Assembly (NCBI GenBank): GCA_021847105.1
Contig: JAJZUT010000001.1
Coordinates: 62,001 to 126,000 of the forward strand
Direction: 5' to 3'
DNA from: Pseudomonadota bacterium
Lineage (GTDB): Bacteria > Pseudomonadota > Gammaproteobacteria > Steroidobacterales > Steroidobacteraceae
Length of the DNA stretch: 64,000 bases
Part shown: in pieces, positions 40,251 to 49,484 of the stretch
Layout of the letters: the number at the start of each line of letters is the position of its first letter
How positions within the stretch are numbered: position 1 is the first letter of the stretch
Notes under the pieces: model-generated
What the model was told of the DNA's origin: nothing
Seen by the model: only the letters and a program-made list of their open reading frames with translations
The model's database searches: none
Position numbers and translations under genes: made by a program

Positions 40251-41909
40251 ATGTACCTGTCGTTTTTCGGTCTCAACGAGAAGCCGTTCTCGATCACCCC
40301 GGATCCGCGCTACCTCTTTCTGAGCGAGCGGCACGCGGAGGCGATGGCGCACCTGCTGTACGGCATCAAGGAGGCCGGCGGGTTCATCCAGCTCACCGGC
40401 GAGGTGGGCACGGGCAAGACCACCATCGTGCGCTCATTGCTCGCGCAGACCCCGGAGAATGCAGAAGTCGCGCTGATCCTCAATCCGCGCATGACCGCCC
40501 CGGAGTTTCTGCTCACCCTGTGCGAGGAGCTAGGCATCGGCGTGCCCGACAGCGCCGCCGGGAGCCTGAAGGACCTGGTCGACATCCTGAACGACTACCT
40601 GCTGCGCGCGCATGCCGGTGGCAGGCGCGTGGTGCTGGTGGTCGATGAAGCGCAGAACCTGGCCCCTGAAGTGCTCGAGCAGGTACGTCTGCTGACCAAC
40701 CTCGAGACCAACACGCAAAAGCTTCTGCAGATCATCCTGATTGGCCAACCGGAGCTGCGCGAGCTGCTTGATCGCAGCGAGCTGCGGCAGCTGGCCCAAC
40801 GCATCACCGGCCGCTACCACCTCGATCCGCTCTCTGCGCCCGAGACCGTTGCATACGTCCGGCACCGCCTGCGCGTCGCCGGCGCGACCAGTGAGATCTT
40901 CACCCGCCGCGCGTTGCAGCGGATCCACCGGCTCTCGGGCGGTGTACCGCGCGTGATCAACATCTTGTGTGACCGGGCGCTGCTCGGCGGTTACTCGCTG
41001 GACCGGCACCGCATCACCCCGGGCCTGGTGCGCCAGGCCAGCGTCGAGGTGTTCGGGCGACGAGCGGGACGGTCATGGCTACTCTGGTCGGGCGCGGCTG
41101 CGGCGGCGCTGCTGGCGAGCGGCAGTCTCGCGCTGTGGTGGCTGGCACCGGGGTGGCTGCCGGCGCACGCCCGGCCGCAGCCGAACACACACGCCGGCGC
41201 GCGGCCCGTTCCGCCTACAGCGAAGCCCGCCAAGCTTCAGCAAGCGCCGGTGCATCGGAGTCGACCGACGGCCACGCCATCGCTCTCGGACTTGCTGCGT
41301 CGCCACGCCACCCAGACCACTGCGCAGGCGGCCTACGCGGGCCTGTTGCGCCTGTGGGGCCTGCATGTCGCATCGGGCGACCATCCCTGCCAGCAAGCCG
41401 CGCGGCATGGCCTGGCCTGCCTGAAGGATCAGGGCTCGCTCGGGGAGCTTCGGCTCTACAATCGGCCGGCCATCCTGGTACTGACCGACTCGGCCGGCCA
41501 CACGTACCATGTGCTCATGCGGCATCTGGGCGAGACCCATGCGACACTTATTGTGGGTGCACGAAAGCGGCGCGTCGGGCTCGCCGCGCTGTCACGCCAA
41601 TGGGCCGGTGAATACGAGATGTTGTGGCGGCCGACGGGTGGGCACGTACGAACCCTCGCCACGGGTATGAGCGGGGAGAGCGTCCGCTGGCTGCGTGCGA
41701 GCCTGCAGCGTCTGGAGGGCGTGGACTCGAGCGGCTCGGCGGGCAACGTGTACGATGCCAGCTTGACCCGACTGGTGCGCCGCTTTCAACGGTCGCATGG
41801 GCTGACGGTAGACGGCATCGCGGGAGTTGACACACAGGTGGCCGTATCGGGCGCGCTCGCGGAACCCCGCACGCCGCTGCTGCTCGGCGCGGAGGGCAAC
41901 GGCGGCTGA
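40251..41909 (+). CDS. gspA: General secretion pathway protein A (ExeA/GspA-like ATPase)
   Basis: A 552-residue inner-membrane AAA protein. The ATPase domain (1-270) has Walker A GEVGTGKTT (50-58) and Walker B VVLVVDEAQN (Asp132). One transmembrane helix lies at about 275-297. The periplasmic part has a C39-peptidase-like segment (RPAILVLTDSAGHTYHVLM) and a C-terminal peptidoglycan-binding domain (VRRFQRSHGLTVDGIAGVDTQ). With GspB it helps place the type II secretion secretin in the wall. Here gspAB stands apart from any other secretion genes. The ATG at 40251 gives the diagnostic MYLSFFGLNEKPFSITPDPRY. Confidence 0.93.
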   Translation: MYLSFFGLNEKPFSITPDPRYLFLSERHAEAMAHLLYGIKEAGGFIQLTGEVGTGKTTIVRSLLAQTPENAEVALILNPRMTAPEFLLTLCEELGIGVPDSAAGSLKDLVDILNDYLLRAHAGGRRVVLVVDEAQNLAPEVLEQVRLLTNLETNTQKLLQIILIGQPELRELLDRSELRQLAQRITGRYHLDPLSAPETVAYVRHRLRVAGATSEIFTRRALQRIHRLSGGVPRVINILCDRALLGGYSLDRHRITPGLVRQASVEVFGRRAGRSWLLWSGAAAAALLASGSLALWWLAPGWLPAHARPQPNTHAGARPVPPTAKPAKLQQAPVHRSRPTATPSLSDLLRRHATQTTAQAAYAGLLRLWGLHVASGDHPCQQAARHGLACLKDQGSLGELRLYNRPAILVLTDSAGHTYHVLMRHLGETHATLIVGARKRRVGLAALSRQWAGEYEMLWRPTGGHVRTLATGMSGESVRWLRASLQRLEGVDSSGSAGNVYDASLTRLVRRFQRSHGLTVDGIAGVDTQVAVSGALAEPRTPLLLGAEGNGG

Positions 41910-41910
41910 T

Positions 41911-42639
41911 ATGTCATTCATCCTCGATGCATTGAAGAAGTCGGAAAATGCGCGTCAGCGACAGGCAGGACCGGCCTTGTTCGAGGTCAAAGTGGCCCCG
42001 CCCCGCCGGACCGTGCCGCTCTGGGCGATCGCCATCGGCATTCTGCTGCTGGTCAATGGCATCACGCTGTCGTGGATCGTGCTGCGCCACCACGCCAACG
42101 CGCCTGCGGCTCAGGTCGAGCCGACCGCTGTCGCACGCCCGCGGGCGCCCCTCGCGCCGGCCCGGTCCGCGGTGGCGAGCGCCGCCGAGATTCCCCGTGC
42201 ATCTGCACCGGCCCCTGTCACCGCCCCGGTCGAGACTCCGCCGTCGGCCGAGACGTCCTCTCCCGCGGCAACGAGCGGCTCAGCACCGCCCATCCCCAGC
42301 CCCTCACCAGTGGGCCTGCCACCGGCCCGTACGAGCAACCCGAGTGATTTCACCCCCGCGCTGGTGCCGCCAGCGACCGGCGCCGGAGAAGGAATGGCAA
42401 CGCCGACGGCGCAATTGCCGCTCTACGGCCAGATTGCCGCGGACCCCGGCAGCACTCTGCCACCACTGCACATGGACCTGCATGTCTACGATCCGAATCC
42501 CCGCAAGCGCTTTGTGATGCTCAACATGCAGAAACTGCACCAGGGCGACTCGCTCGCCAACGGGGTCACCGTGGTCAAAATCCGGCCTGACGGGGTGGTC
42601 CTGTCCTACCAGGGCCGGGAGTTCCTCCTGCCGCGCTGA
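41911..42639 (+). CDS. gspB: General secretion pathway protein B
   Basis: A 242-residue partner of GspA. The N-terminus MSFILDALKKSENARQRQ is diagnostic. One membrane helix covers about residues 35-55, followed by a Pro/Ala/Ser-rich linker and a C-terminal T2SSB domain (about 175-240, LHMDLHVYDPNPRKRFVMLN then GVVLSYQGREFLLPR). It begins one base after the gspA stop, so the pair is coupled. Together they form a complex spanning inner membrane to peptidoglycan. Confidence 0.93.
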   Translation: MSFILDALKKSENARQRQAGPALFEVKVAPPRRTVPLWAIAIGILLLVNGITLSWIVLRHHANAPAAQVEPTAVARPRAPLAPARSAVASAAEIPRASAPAPVTAPVETPPSAETSSPAATSGSAPPIPSPSPVGLPPARTSNPSDFTPALVPPATGAGEGMATPTAQLPLYGQIAADPGSTLPPLHMDLHVYDPNPRKRFVMLNMQKLHQGDSLANGVTVVKIRPDGVVLSYQGREFLLPR

Positions 42640-42758
42640 ACGGCACCCGCCGCTCTGCCCGGATCACATAACGGGCGCCTGTGGATGACGGGTTTCACAG
42701 AATCGGCCGGCCGGCCGCGACAAACGCACCGGGGTGGTCCAAGGTTTCGGACCGGCGT

Positions 42759-44075
42759 ATGAATTCCGCAGCGATACGTATATTGATCGTCGATCGCGAT
42801 GCGAAATATCGCGAGTGGCTACGGCTGCACCTGGGAATCCTCTACCCCCACGCCAGTATCGGCACGATCGATCCGGGCGAGGACGGTGCGCTTGACGGTC
42901 TGAACACCGGCCAGCTCTGTGACGTACTCGTCGTAGGCGCCGACTTCGGCGACGGCGGCGAGGAGCTCGAGCCGGAGGGCCTGAAGCTGGCGCGCAAGCT
43001 GCGCGGCAGCGAGGCGGCGCCAATTCTGATCCTGGCTGCCGAGCGCGGCGACGAGCTGACCGCCGTCGCGGCGATTCGCGCCGGCGTGAGCGACTATCTG
43101 CCCAAGCGCCTGCTGACACCTGCCCGGCTCAAGACAGCGCTCGATCGTGCGTTCGCGGCGAGCCACCCATCGGCCGATGCGGACGGCGCAGCGGCGCCCG
43201 CCGATGCCACACCGGCCCCGCCGGCTCGAGCCGCACCACCGACACCGCTCGCTGTGGGTCAGCCCGCGATCACCGGATACGAGATTACCCGCAAGCTGAG
43301 CGAATCGGACAAGGCGGTCGTTTACCTGGCAGCAAGCCAGGTACTCGGCACGGACGTGGCGCTCAAAGTCAGCAAGATTCCCTGCGAAGACCGCTCCAAA
43401 CAGGCTTTGGAGCGGGAGTACCAGGCAATTCTCGCAGTACACGATCCGGCCGTGGTGCGCATCTTCGACCATGGCCTCGAAGGCGGTTACGAATACCTGG
43501 CGATGGAATACTTTCCGCGCGGCGACCTGAAGGCGCGCATGCACGTCGGTGTCACTGAATCGGAAGCGCTGCGTTTCCTGGAAAGAATTGCGGCGGCGCT
43601 TGCCGTCGTGCACCGCGCGGGACTGCTGCATCGGGACCTGAAGCCGCCGAACGTCATGCTGCGCGAAAATGACAACGTCGTGTTGATCGATTTCGGCCTC
43701 GCACGGCAGTTGGATGTCACGCATCACAGCACCTACACCGGCGTGCTGCGTGGCTCGCCGTACTACATGAGTCCCGAGCAAGCGCTCGGCGAGAAGCTCG
43801 ATCCCCGTTCCGATCTGTACAGCTTGGGCGTTATTTTTCACGAAATGTTGACGGGCAAGAAGCCCTTCATGGGCAACAGCGCGATGGAAGTGCTGCAACA
43901 GCATGTCAACGCTTCACCACCGCGCCTGCCACCTTCGCTTGCCGGCTACACGCCGCTGCTCGCGCGCCTGCTCGCCAAGCATCGCGAAGACCGCTTCAGC
44001 AGCGCCGATGAGCTGATCTCCGCGTGCGCCGCGCTGCGCAGCGGGAATCGACGGCGCGCCCAGTCGGCCGCTTAG
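42759..44075 (+). CDS. Receiver-like domain fused to a serine/threonine protein kinase
   Basis: A 438-residue soluble fusion. Residues 5-135 form a response-regulator receiver fold (RILIVDRDAKYREWL ... SDYLPKRLL). The position normally held by the phosphoacceptor Asp is Gly60 in DVLVVGAD, so phosphorylation is doubtful. A Pro/Ala linker leads to a Hanks-type kinase at about 175-430, with Lys203 in VALKVSK, HRDLKPPNVML (Asp293), DFG at 311-313 and SPYYMSPEQ. The glycine-rich loop is reduced (LSESDKAVVYLA). The ATG at 42759 is preferred to 42681. Substrates are unknown. Confidence 0.85.
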   Translation: MNSAAIRILIVDRDAKYREWLRLHLGILYPHASIGTIDPGEDGALDGLNTGQLCDVLVVGADFGDGGEELEPEGLKLARKLRGSEAAPILILAAERGDELTAVAAIRAGVSDYLPKRLLTPARLKTALDRAFAASHPSADADGAAAPADATPAPPARAAPPTPLAVGQPAITGYEITRKLSESDKAVVYLAASQVLGTDVALKVSKIPCEDRSKQALEREYQAILAVHDPAVVRIFDHGLEGGYEYLAMEYFPRGDLKARMHVGVTESEALRFLERIAAALAVVHRAGLLHRDLKPPNVMLRENDNVVLIDFGLARQLDVTHHSTYTGVLRGSPYYMSPEQALGEKLDPRSDLYSLGVIFHEMLTGKKPFMGNSAMEVLQQHVNASPPRLPPSLAGYTPLLARLLAKHREDRFSSADELISACAALRSGNRRRAQSAA

Positions 44076-44117
44076 GCCGGCCGCGCGCTGCGGCGCGATG
44101 CGGCGACACCGACTGCC

Positions 44118-44146
44118 TTGACACTCTGCTGCCGGGGGCGTGCAAT
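44118..44146 (+). promoter_or_regulatory. Candidate promoter for the glycosyltransferase gene
   Basis: A perfect TTGACA (44118-44123) is followed after 17 bp by TGCAAT (44141-44146), 40 bp upstream of the glycosyltransferase ATG. Confidence 0.45.
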
Positions 44147-44185
44147 GCGCCTGGGGAACCGGGCCCCGAGGATCTGGATCGACCC

Positions 44186-45331
44186 ATGAACCCGCGCCGC
44201 CTCGTCGACACCACGCTGTTCTATTCGCCGACGAGCGGCGGAGTGCGGCGCTACCTGACCGCCAAGCACGCGTGGTTGAGCGCCCAGGCCGGCTGGGAAC
44301 ATACCCTGCTCGTGCCGGGTGCGCAGGAGCGCCTGGAGCCGGGAGGGATTTCCACACTACGCGGTGTGCCGGTACCCGGATCGTTCAATTATCGTCTGCC
44401 GCTCAATCCTCGACGCTGGCTGCACTGCCTCGAGGCGCTCACGCCCGATCTCATCGAAGCCGGCGACGCCTTCCACCCGGCATGGGCGAGTTGGCGAATC
44501 GCTCGCCAGCGCGGCATCCCGTGTGTCGCGTTTTTCCATTCAAACATGCCTCGGATCATCGCACACCGCTGCGGCGGCCGGCTGACCGAGCGCCTGGCAG
44601 GCAACTACGTCCGTGCGCTCTACGCACACTTCGACCTGGTGCTTGCACCGAGCCGACTGATGTTGGAGATGTTAGAACAGCTCGGCATCGCCCACGCAGT
44701 ACATCAGCCGCTCGGAGTTGACGCCTCGGTGTTTCATCCGGACCGCCGCAACGAGCGACTGCGTGAGCGGCTCGGCCTGACCGAGACGGCGCGCGTCCTG
44801 GCTTATGCCGGGCGCTTTACCGACGAGAAGAATGTGCCGGTACTGCTGCGGGCGTTCGCCAAGTTGGGTCGCCCCTACCACTTATTGATGATCGGCGGCA
44901 GCCGCGCCAGACAGCTCGCAAGCAACGTGACTCTGCTGCCATACCGGCGCGACAGCATGGAGTTGGCGCAGTGGCTGGCCTCAGCCGACGCGCTCGTACA
45001 CGCCGGAACGCGAGAGACGTTCGGGCTCGTGATCCTGGAGGCCATGGCCTGCGGCCGGCCGGTCGTCGCGGCGCGCGCCGGTGCGGTTCCCGAATTGCTG
45101 GACGAGCGCTGCGGCCTGCTCAGCGAGCCGGGCGATGCCGACAGCCTCGCCGGCGCCGTTGCGGCGCTGTACGACTGCGACCGCGATGCTTTGGGACAGC
45201 GCGCACGTGCCCGTGTGCTGCAATGCTTCACCTGGCAACGGGTCTTTCAGCGGCAACTCGCCTTATACCGCGCGCTGCTCGCCGGAGGCAGCGTGAGAAC
45301 CGCAGAGGAAGAGGTGGCCGAAGCCGGCTGA
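44186..45331 (+). CDS. Glycosyltransferase family 4 protein
   Basis: A 381-residue GT-B fold enzyme. The N-terminal acceptor domain has the loop FYSPTSGGVRRYLTAKH. The C-terminal nucleotide-sugar domain shows LAYAGRFTDEKNVPVLLRAF and HAGTRETFGLVILEAMACGRPVVA, the E-x7-E-type retaining motif of GT4. It likely transfers a sugar to a lipid or polysaccharide acceptor at the membrane; donor and acceptor are unknown. The N-terminus resembles glucosyltransferases that act on lipids or surface glycans, but this is not proof. It converges with the 137-residue unknown gene. Confidence 0.85.
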   Translation: MNPRRLVDTTLFYSPTSGGVRRYLTAKHAWLSAQAGWEHTLLVPGAQERLEPGGISTLRGVPVPGSFNYRLPLNPRRWLHCLEALTPDLIEAGDAFHPAWASWRIARQRGIPCVAFFHSNMPRIIAHRCGGRLTERLAGNYVRALYAHFDLVLAPSRLMLEMLEQLGIAHAVHQPLGVDASVFHPDRRNERLRERLGLTETARVLAYAGRFTDEKNVPVLLRAFAKLGRPYHLLMIGGSRARQLASNVTLLPYRRDSMELAQWLASADALVHAGTRETFGLVILEAMACGRPVVAARAGAVPELLDERCGLLSEPGDADSLAGAVAALYDCDRDALGQRARARVLQCFTWQRVFQRQLALYRALLAGGSVRTAEEEVAEAG

Positions 45332-45345
45332 GCGCCCAACCACCC

Positions 45346-45759
45346 TCAGCGGCGGCGCAGCGCACTGAGGAGACGCAGCCCGCTGCGCCGACGCGCCAGG
45401 GCGAGCACCGCACGCCAGAACAGCCGCTTGCCCAGCGGCACGGGTCGCGGCGGTAAAGCGCGGAAAAAGGCGGTGTGAACATCACGATGCACGTACAGCG
45501 CGCGTGCGTGGATCACCCATTGCCGGGACGAACTGTCGATTTGGTAGCAATGCGCATCCACTTGCCGGACGCTCGGGGCCGCAAAGGCCGCCGGCAGATC
45601 CGCACCGGAGGATCCGATGAAACTCAGAATGAGCGTCTCGGACGGGTCCTCGGCACTGGCGCCGCGCAACGTCAGCGTCGACGCAGCGTCCAACTCTTGC
45701 GTGCACACTGCATCACCGGCAAAAGCCGCGATCAGGCGCTCGGATTGCGGTACCTGCAT
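45346..45759 (-). CDS. Hypothetical protein after methyltransferase
   Basis: A 137-residue protein I do not recognise. It contains TLILSFIGSSGADLPAAF, then HCYQIDSSSRQWVIHARALYVHRD, and ends in a strongly basic helix (ALARRRSGLRLLSALRRR). No signal peptide or membrane segment is visible. The ATG at 45759 lies 14 bp after the methyltransferase stop with AGAGG before it. It is the third gene of the SDR-methyltransferase unit, so it may share a pathway with them. Confidence 0.6.
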   Translation of the reverse strand: MQVPQSERLIAAFAGDAVCTQELDAASTLTLRGASAEDPSETLILSFIGSSGADLPAAFAAPSVRQVDAHCYQIDSSSRQWVIHARALYVHRDVHTAFFRALPPRPVPLGKRLFWRAVLALARRRSGLRLLSALRRR

Positions 45760-45773
45760 GGCCTCTGCCGGTG

Positions 45774-46355
45774 TCAGCCGGCCGTCTCCATATCCCACAC
45801 CGTGAGCGGCGCGCCGCGGCGCAGCCAAAAGCCCGCGCCCAGCTCGCGGAAGTGTCGGTGCAACCGCTTGCGATACCACTCGCCGGTACGCAGGTGCACC
45901 TGGGAGTCCGTCCGCGATCGATCGCAGTTGCACTGCCAGTCGCGGCGGGTCAGTGCGCTAAAATACAACACTCCACGGCACAGTCGCGCAAAATTCGCGA
46001 GCGCTCGGGCTGCCTGAGGTGCCTCGAGATACTGCAGGACGTCGTAGCACACCACCAGATCGAACGGGGTATCAGAGCGGTAGTCCTGCAGCTGGCCGCG
46101 CAACCAACCATAGCGGGCGCAGAGATATTCGCTCGTCTCCAGGCCGACGTACACGGCCTTGGGCAGCGCCCGCAACAGCGGTGCGCGCAACAACCCGGTG
46201 CCGCATCCGGCATCGAGAATGCGCCGCACCGGCAAACCGATATGCGCGGTGAACGCGCCGATCAGCCGGGCGCGCGCCTGCATTTCGCTGCGCGAGGTTA
46301 CTGCGGTGCGCGGATCGAAATAGAAACGCTGGTAATACGCCTGATCGAAGCGCAT
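45774..46355 (-). CDS. Class I SAM-dependent methyltransferase
   Basis: A 193-residue methyltransferase. The SAM-binding motif I is RILDAGCGTGLLRAPLL (about residues 45-60), the acidic post-I loop VYVGLETSEYL, and motif II is FDLVVCYDVLQYL. The N-terminal YYQRFYFDPRTAVTSRSEM resembles small-molecule methyltransferases of proteobacteria. The substrate is unknown. It starts 3 bp after the SDR stop on the same strand, so the two are cotranscribed. Confidence 0.82.
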   Translation of the reverse strand: MRFDQAYYQRFYFDPRTAVTSRSEMQARARLIGAFTAHIGLPVRRILDAGCGTGLLRAPLLRALPKAVYVGLETSEYLCARYGWLRGQLQDYRSDTPFDLVVCYDVLQYLEAPQAARALANFARLCRGVLYFSALTRRDWQCNCDRSRTDSQVHLRTGEWYRKRLHRHFRELGAGFWLRRGAPLTVWDMETAG

Positions 46356-46358
46356 CGC

Positions 46359-47192
46359 TCAAGCCGTCGCGTCCGCTGCCGACGGGGCCAGGCGCGCACT
46401 CGTTTCGGCAAGCCGCTTGCGGGCCGTGGCGTCGTATGCCTGCGCATGCGCGCGCGCCGGCTCGAGCCCATTGAAATACTCCCCGCTCGTGGCAGCGAGT
46501 TCCGGGGCACATGCGAGCCGCACCACCGCCGCAGTTCCCTCCTCGACCGTACTTGCCGGCGTGACGCCCATGGCATGCACCATCGTGGTGTCCATGTAGG
46601 TTGCCGGATGCACGCAAGTCACCGTGACACCGCGTTGACGCAGTTCCTGCGCCAGATCAAAGGTCAACAGGATCTGCGCCAGCTTGCTCTGCGCATAGGC
46701 GCGCGCTCCACTGTAGGCCCGCTCGAGCATCAGGTTGTCAAAATCGAGCGGATACTGCGCAAGGGAGGTCACATTCACGATACGCGCCGGCGCACTGCGT
46801 TCGAGCAGCGGCAGCAGCAGCCGTGTGAGCAGATAGCCGGCCAAGTAATTCACCGCGAAGCGCAGCTCGTAGCCGTCTGCGCTCAGCTCGCGGTCGCGCA
46901 CATTCACGGTCGCAGGACCGATGCCGGCGTTGTTGATCAGTACATCGAGTCGCGGCAATTCCACGAGCGCGCTTGCCGCCAGCGCGCGCACCTCGGCAAG
47001 TGAAGCAAAATCGGCTCGGACGAAGCGGGCGTGCCCACCCTGAGCGACCAGCTCCTGCGCCAGCGCCTCGCCCCGCGAGCGGTCGCGGCCGTGCAGCCAC
47101 ACCCGGTAGCCCCTCTGGGCAAGCGTTCGCGCCACAGCCCGGCCCAAGCCGTCCGTGGAACCGGTGACAAGAGCGGTCTTTACGGTACTCAT
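46359..47192 (-). CDS. Short-chain dehydrogenase/reductase
   Basis: A 277-residue classical SDR. It has the NAD(P) loop TALVTGSTDGLGRAVARTLA, an Arg in the next turn (HGRDRSRG) favouring NADP(H), NNAGIG, and the catalytic Ser in NVTSLAQ. The Tyr-x3-Lys motif appears as YAQSK. The C-terminal CAPELAATSGEYFNGLEPARAH resembles retinol dehydrogenase/WW-oxidoreductase-like SDRs. The ATG at 47192 is chosen since upstream extension lacks a fold. It leads a three-gene operon divergent from the PEBP gene. Confidence 0.87.
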   Translation of the reverse strand: MSTVKTALVTGSTDGLGRAVARTLAQRGYRVWLHGRDRSRGEALAQELVAQGGHARFVRADFASLAEVRALAASALVELPRLDVLINNAGIGPATVNVRDRELSADGYELRFAVNYLAGYLLTRLLLPLLERSAPARIVNVTSLAQYPLDFDNLMLERAYSGARAYAQSKLAQILLTFDLAQELRQRGVTVTCVHPATYMDTTMVHAMGVTPASTVEEGTAAVVRLACAPELAATSGEYFNGLEPARAHAQAYDATARKRLAETSARLAPSAADATA

Positions 47193-47271
47193 GTGCGAGT
47201 AGTTTGCCGGATGGCGCGGGCGGCTGCACACTGCGGCGGGTCGGCTCGGGCCATCACGCCGGGAGAGGACC

Positions 47272-47865
47272 ATGGATTCACGATCGCTGCTCGAACCGGG
47301 CTGCTCGCTGGCCCTGCTCACCGCGCTGCTGTCGATGGTCGTGCCCGCCAGCGGCCGGGAGGCCGGGCGCGTCAGCGCCGGCCCTCAATTCACCTTGAGC
47401 AGCCCTGATCTGAGCCCAGGTGGCCGGGTGCCGCTGGCTCAGGTCTACAACCACAACGGATGCCGGGGCGGCAACCGTTCCCCCGCCCTCACTTGGACCC
47501 ATCCGCCGGCCGGAACCCGTGGGTTCGCGGTGTTGATATTCGATTCCGACGCCGCGGGCGGCTGGTGGCACTGGCTGGTGATCGACATTCCCGCCGCGGT
47601 ACGCGCGCTGCCGGCCGGGGCCGGCGCCGAGCACGGGCGGGGGCTGCCCGCCGGCGCGCTGCAGACCCGCAACGATTATGGGGTGAGCGGCTACGGCGGC
47701 CCCTGCCCACCGCCGGGCCCGGCGCATCATTACCATGTCTTGCTGTATGCGCTCAGCGTGGGGCACGTCGCGGTCGCCGCGGAGGCCCCGCCCGGGGCGA
47801 TCGCCGCCGCAGTGCGAGCTGAAGCAATTGCCGAGGCCGAGATCACGGTACTATACGGGCGGTAG
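47272..47865 (+). CDS. YbhB/YbcL family Raf kinase inhibitor-like (PEBP) protein, secreted
   Basis: A 197-residue phosphatidylethanolamine-binding-like protein. A hydrophobic leader (LALLTALLSMVVPASG) suggests export. The ligand-pocket motifs are present: NRSPALTWTHPPAGTRGFAVL, DSDAAGGWWHWLVIDIPA and the YGGPCPPPGPAHHYHVLLYAL loop. The bacterial role is unknown despite the eukaryotic family name. AGAGGA lies just before the ATG. The divergent 80-bp interval with the SDR gene should hold both promoters. Confidence 0.87.
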   Translation: MDSRSLLEPGCSLALLTALLSMVVPASGREAGRVSAGPQFTLSSPDLSPGGRVPLAQVYNHNGCRGGNRSPALTWTHPPAGTRGFAVLIFDSDAAGGWWHWLVIDIPAAVRALPAGAGAEHGRGLPAGALQTRNDYGVSGYGGPCPPPGPAHHYHVLLYALSVGHVAVAAEAPPGAIAAAVRAEAIAEAEITVLYGR

Positions 47866-47960
47866 GGACCCCGGTTGCGTGAGTGCTGCGGCACGGGTAG
47901 TCTGCGCGCGCCGCGGCAGAGGGTGTCTGCCCTCCCCCGCCTGAACCAGCCAGACCGCAG

Positions 47961-49310
47961 ATGAACGCCCCAAAACGCCGCCGCGCGAGCGCGCGCCGAC
48001 GCGCCCCAAAAATCGGATTCGTCAGCCTCGGCTGCGCCAAAGCGCTGGTTGACTCCGAGCGCATTCTGACGACGCTGCGCGCCGAGGGCTACCTACTCAG
48101 CTCAAGCTACGAAGGCGCCGATCTGGTGGTGGTCAATACCTGCGGATTCATCGATGCGGCAATCGACGAGTCACTGCAGACGATCGGCGAGGCACTCGAG
48201 CACAATGGTCGGGTCATCGTGACCGGCTGCCTCGGCGCGCGGCCCGAGCGTATCCTCGACCGTCACCCGCACGTGCTCAAGGTAACCGGACCGCACGACT
48301 ACGCGGCGGTATTGGCCGCCGTGCACGAACATCTGCCACCACAGCACGACCCGTTCCTCGATCTGGTACCACCCCAGGGCATCCGACTGACACCGCGCCA
48401 CTACGCATATTTGAAGATTTCCGAGGGCTGCAACAACTCGTGCAGCTTCTGCATCATTCCGGCACTGCGCGGCAGGTTGGCGAGCCGCCGTATCGATGCG
48501 GTGCTTGCGGAGGCGGAGCGTCTGGTCGGCGCGGGCGTGAAGGAGTTGCTGGTGATCTCTCAGGACACCAGCGCCTATGGCGCCGACATCCGCTACGAGA
48601 GAGCGCGGTGGCATGACGTGGAATATCAATCCAGGTTCCTCGATCTGGCTCGGGCACTGGGCACGTTCGGCGTCTGGGTACGGTTGCATTACGTTTACCC
48701 CTATCCGCACGTCGATGAGGTGATCGAGCTGATGGCCGCCGGCCACGTGCTGCCGTATCTGGATATTCCCTTCCAACACGGCAGCCCCACGGTCCTGAAG
48801 CGCATGCGCCGCCCCGCCCATGCGGAAGATGCATTGGCGCGCATCGCGCACTGGCGCCGGCAATGTCCAGAGCTGACATTGCGCAGCACGTTCATCGTCG
48901 GTTTTCCGGGGGAAACGGACGCGGAATTCGAGGAGCTACTTCAGTGGCTGCGCGCCGCGCAACTCGATAGGGTTGGCTGCTTCAAGTACTCTCCGGTGGA
49001 GGGCGCCAGCGCAAACGCGATCGCGGCACACGTTCCGGCCGACATCCAGGAAGAGCGTTACGCGCGCTTCATGGAGTGTGCAGCTCAGATCAGCGCAGCG
49101 CGACTGCAGCGACACGTCGGCCAGCGGCGGCGGGTATTGGTCGACAGCGTGAATGACGACGGCGCCATCGCGCGCAGCGAGTCCGAGGCTCCGGAGATCG
49201 ACGGAGTTGTGCACATCGCCGAGGCCACCGGACTGTCCGCGGGGCAGTGGGTCGAGGTAGAAATTATTGCATCCGACACTTACGACCTGCACGCTCGCGT
49301 GGCCGGATAG
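47961..49310 (+). CDS. rimO: Ribosomal protein uS12 methylthiotransferase
   Basis: A 449-residue radical-SAM enzyme that methylthiolates Asp88 of ribosomal protein S12. The N-terminal UPF0004 domain ([38 protein letters not shown]) holds the auxiliary cluster cysteines. The radical-SAM motif is CNNSCSFC (Cys157, Cys161, Cys164). [19 protein letters not shown] and a C-terminal TRAM domain follow. A basic 15-residue N-terminal extension ([13 protein letters not shown]) is slightly unusual. Monocistronic in this context. Confidence 0.96.
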   Translation: MNAPKRRRASARRRAPKIGFVSLGCAKALVDSERILTTLRAEGYLLSSSYEGADLVVVNTCGFIDAAIDESLQTIGEALEHNGRVIVTGCLGARPERILDRHPHVLKVTGPHDYAAVLAAVHEHLPPQHDPFLDLVPPQGIRLTPRHYAYLKISEGCNNSCSFCIIPALRGRLASRRIDAVLAEAERLVGAGVKELLVISQDTSAYGADIRYERARWHDVEYQSRFLDLARALGTFGVWVRLHYVYPYPHVDEVIELMAAGHVLPYLDIPFQHGSPTVLKRMRRPAHAEDALARIAHWRRQCPELTLRSTFIVGFPGETDAEFEELLQWLRAAQLDRVGCFKYSPVEGASANAIAAHVPADIQEERYARFMECAAQISAARLQRHVGQRRRVLVDSVNDDGAIARSESEAPEIDGVVHIAEATGLSAGQWVEVEIIASDTYDLHARVAG

Positions 49311-49484
49311 CCTGCGGGTCGAACCGCCGCCTGCGGGGTGACTGAGCACCCGGGCCAAGGCGAAGTGAAGCGGCGACGAGCGGACCGCGCGACAGCACGG
49401 CGGATTGCTAGCATGAGGGTCAGCGACACCGTGTGAACGAGAGCTGCGGTGACGCTGCGTCGCAGACCACCCAAGAGATCCACT

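Noticed and set aside
45771..47003. 410-codon plus-strand frame
   Set aside because: It is opposite the methyltransferase and SDR genes, both of which have clear cofactor motifs.
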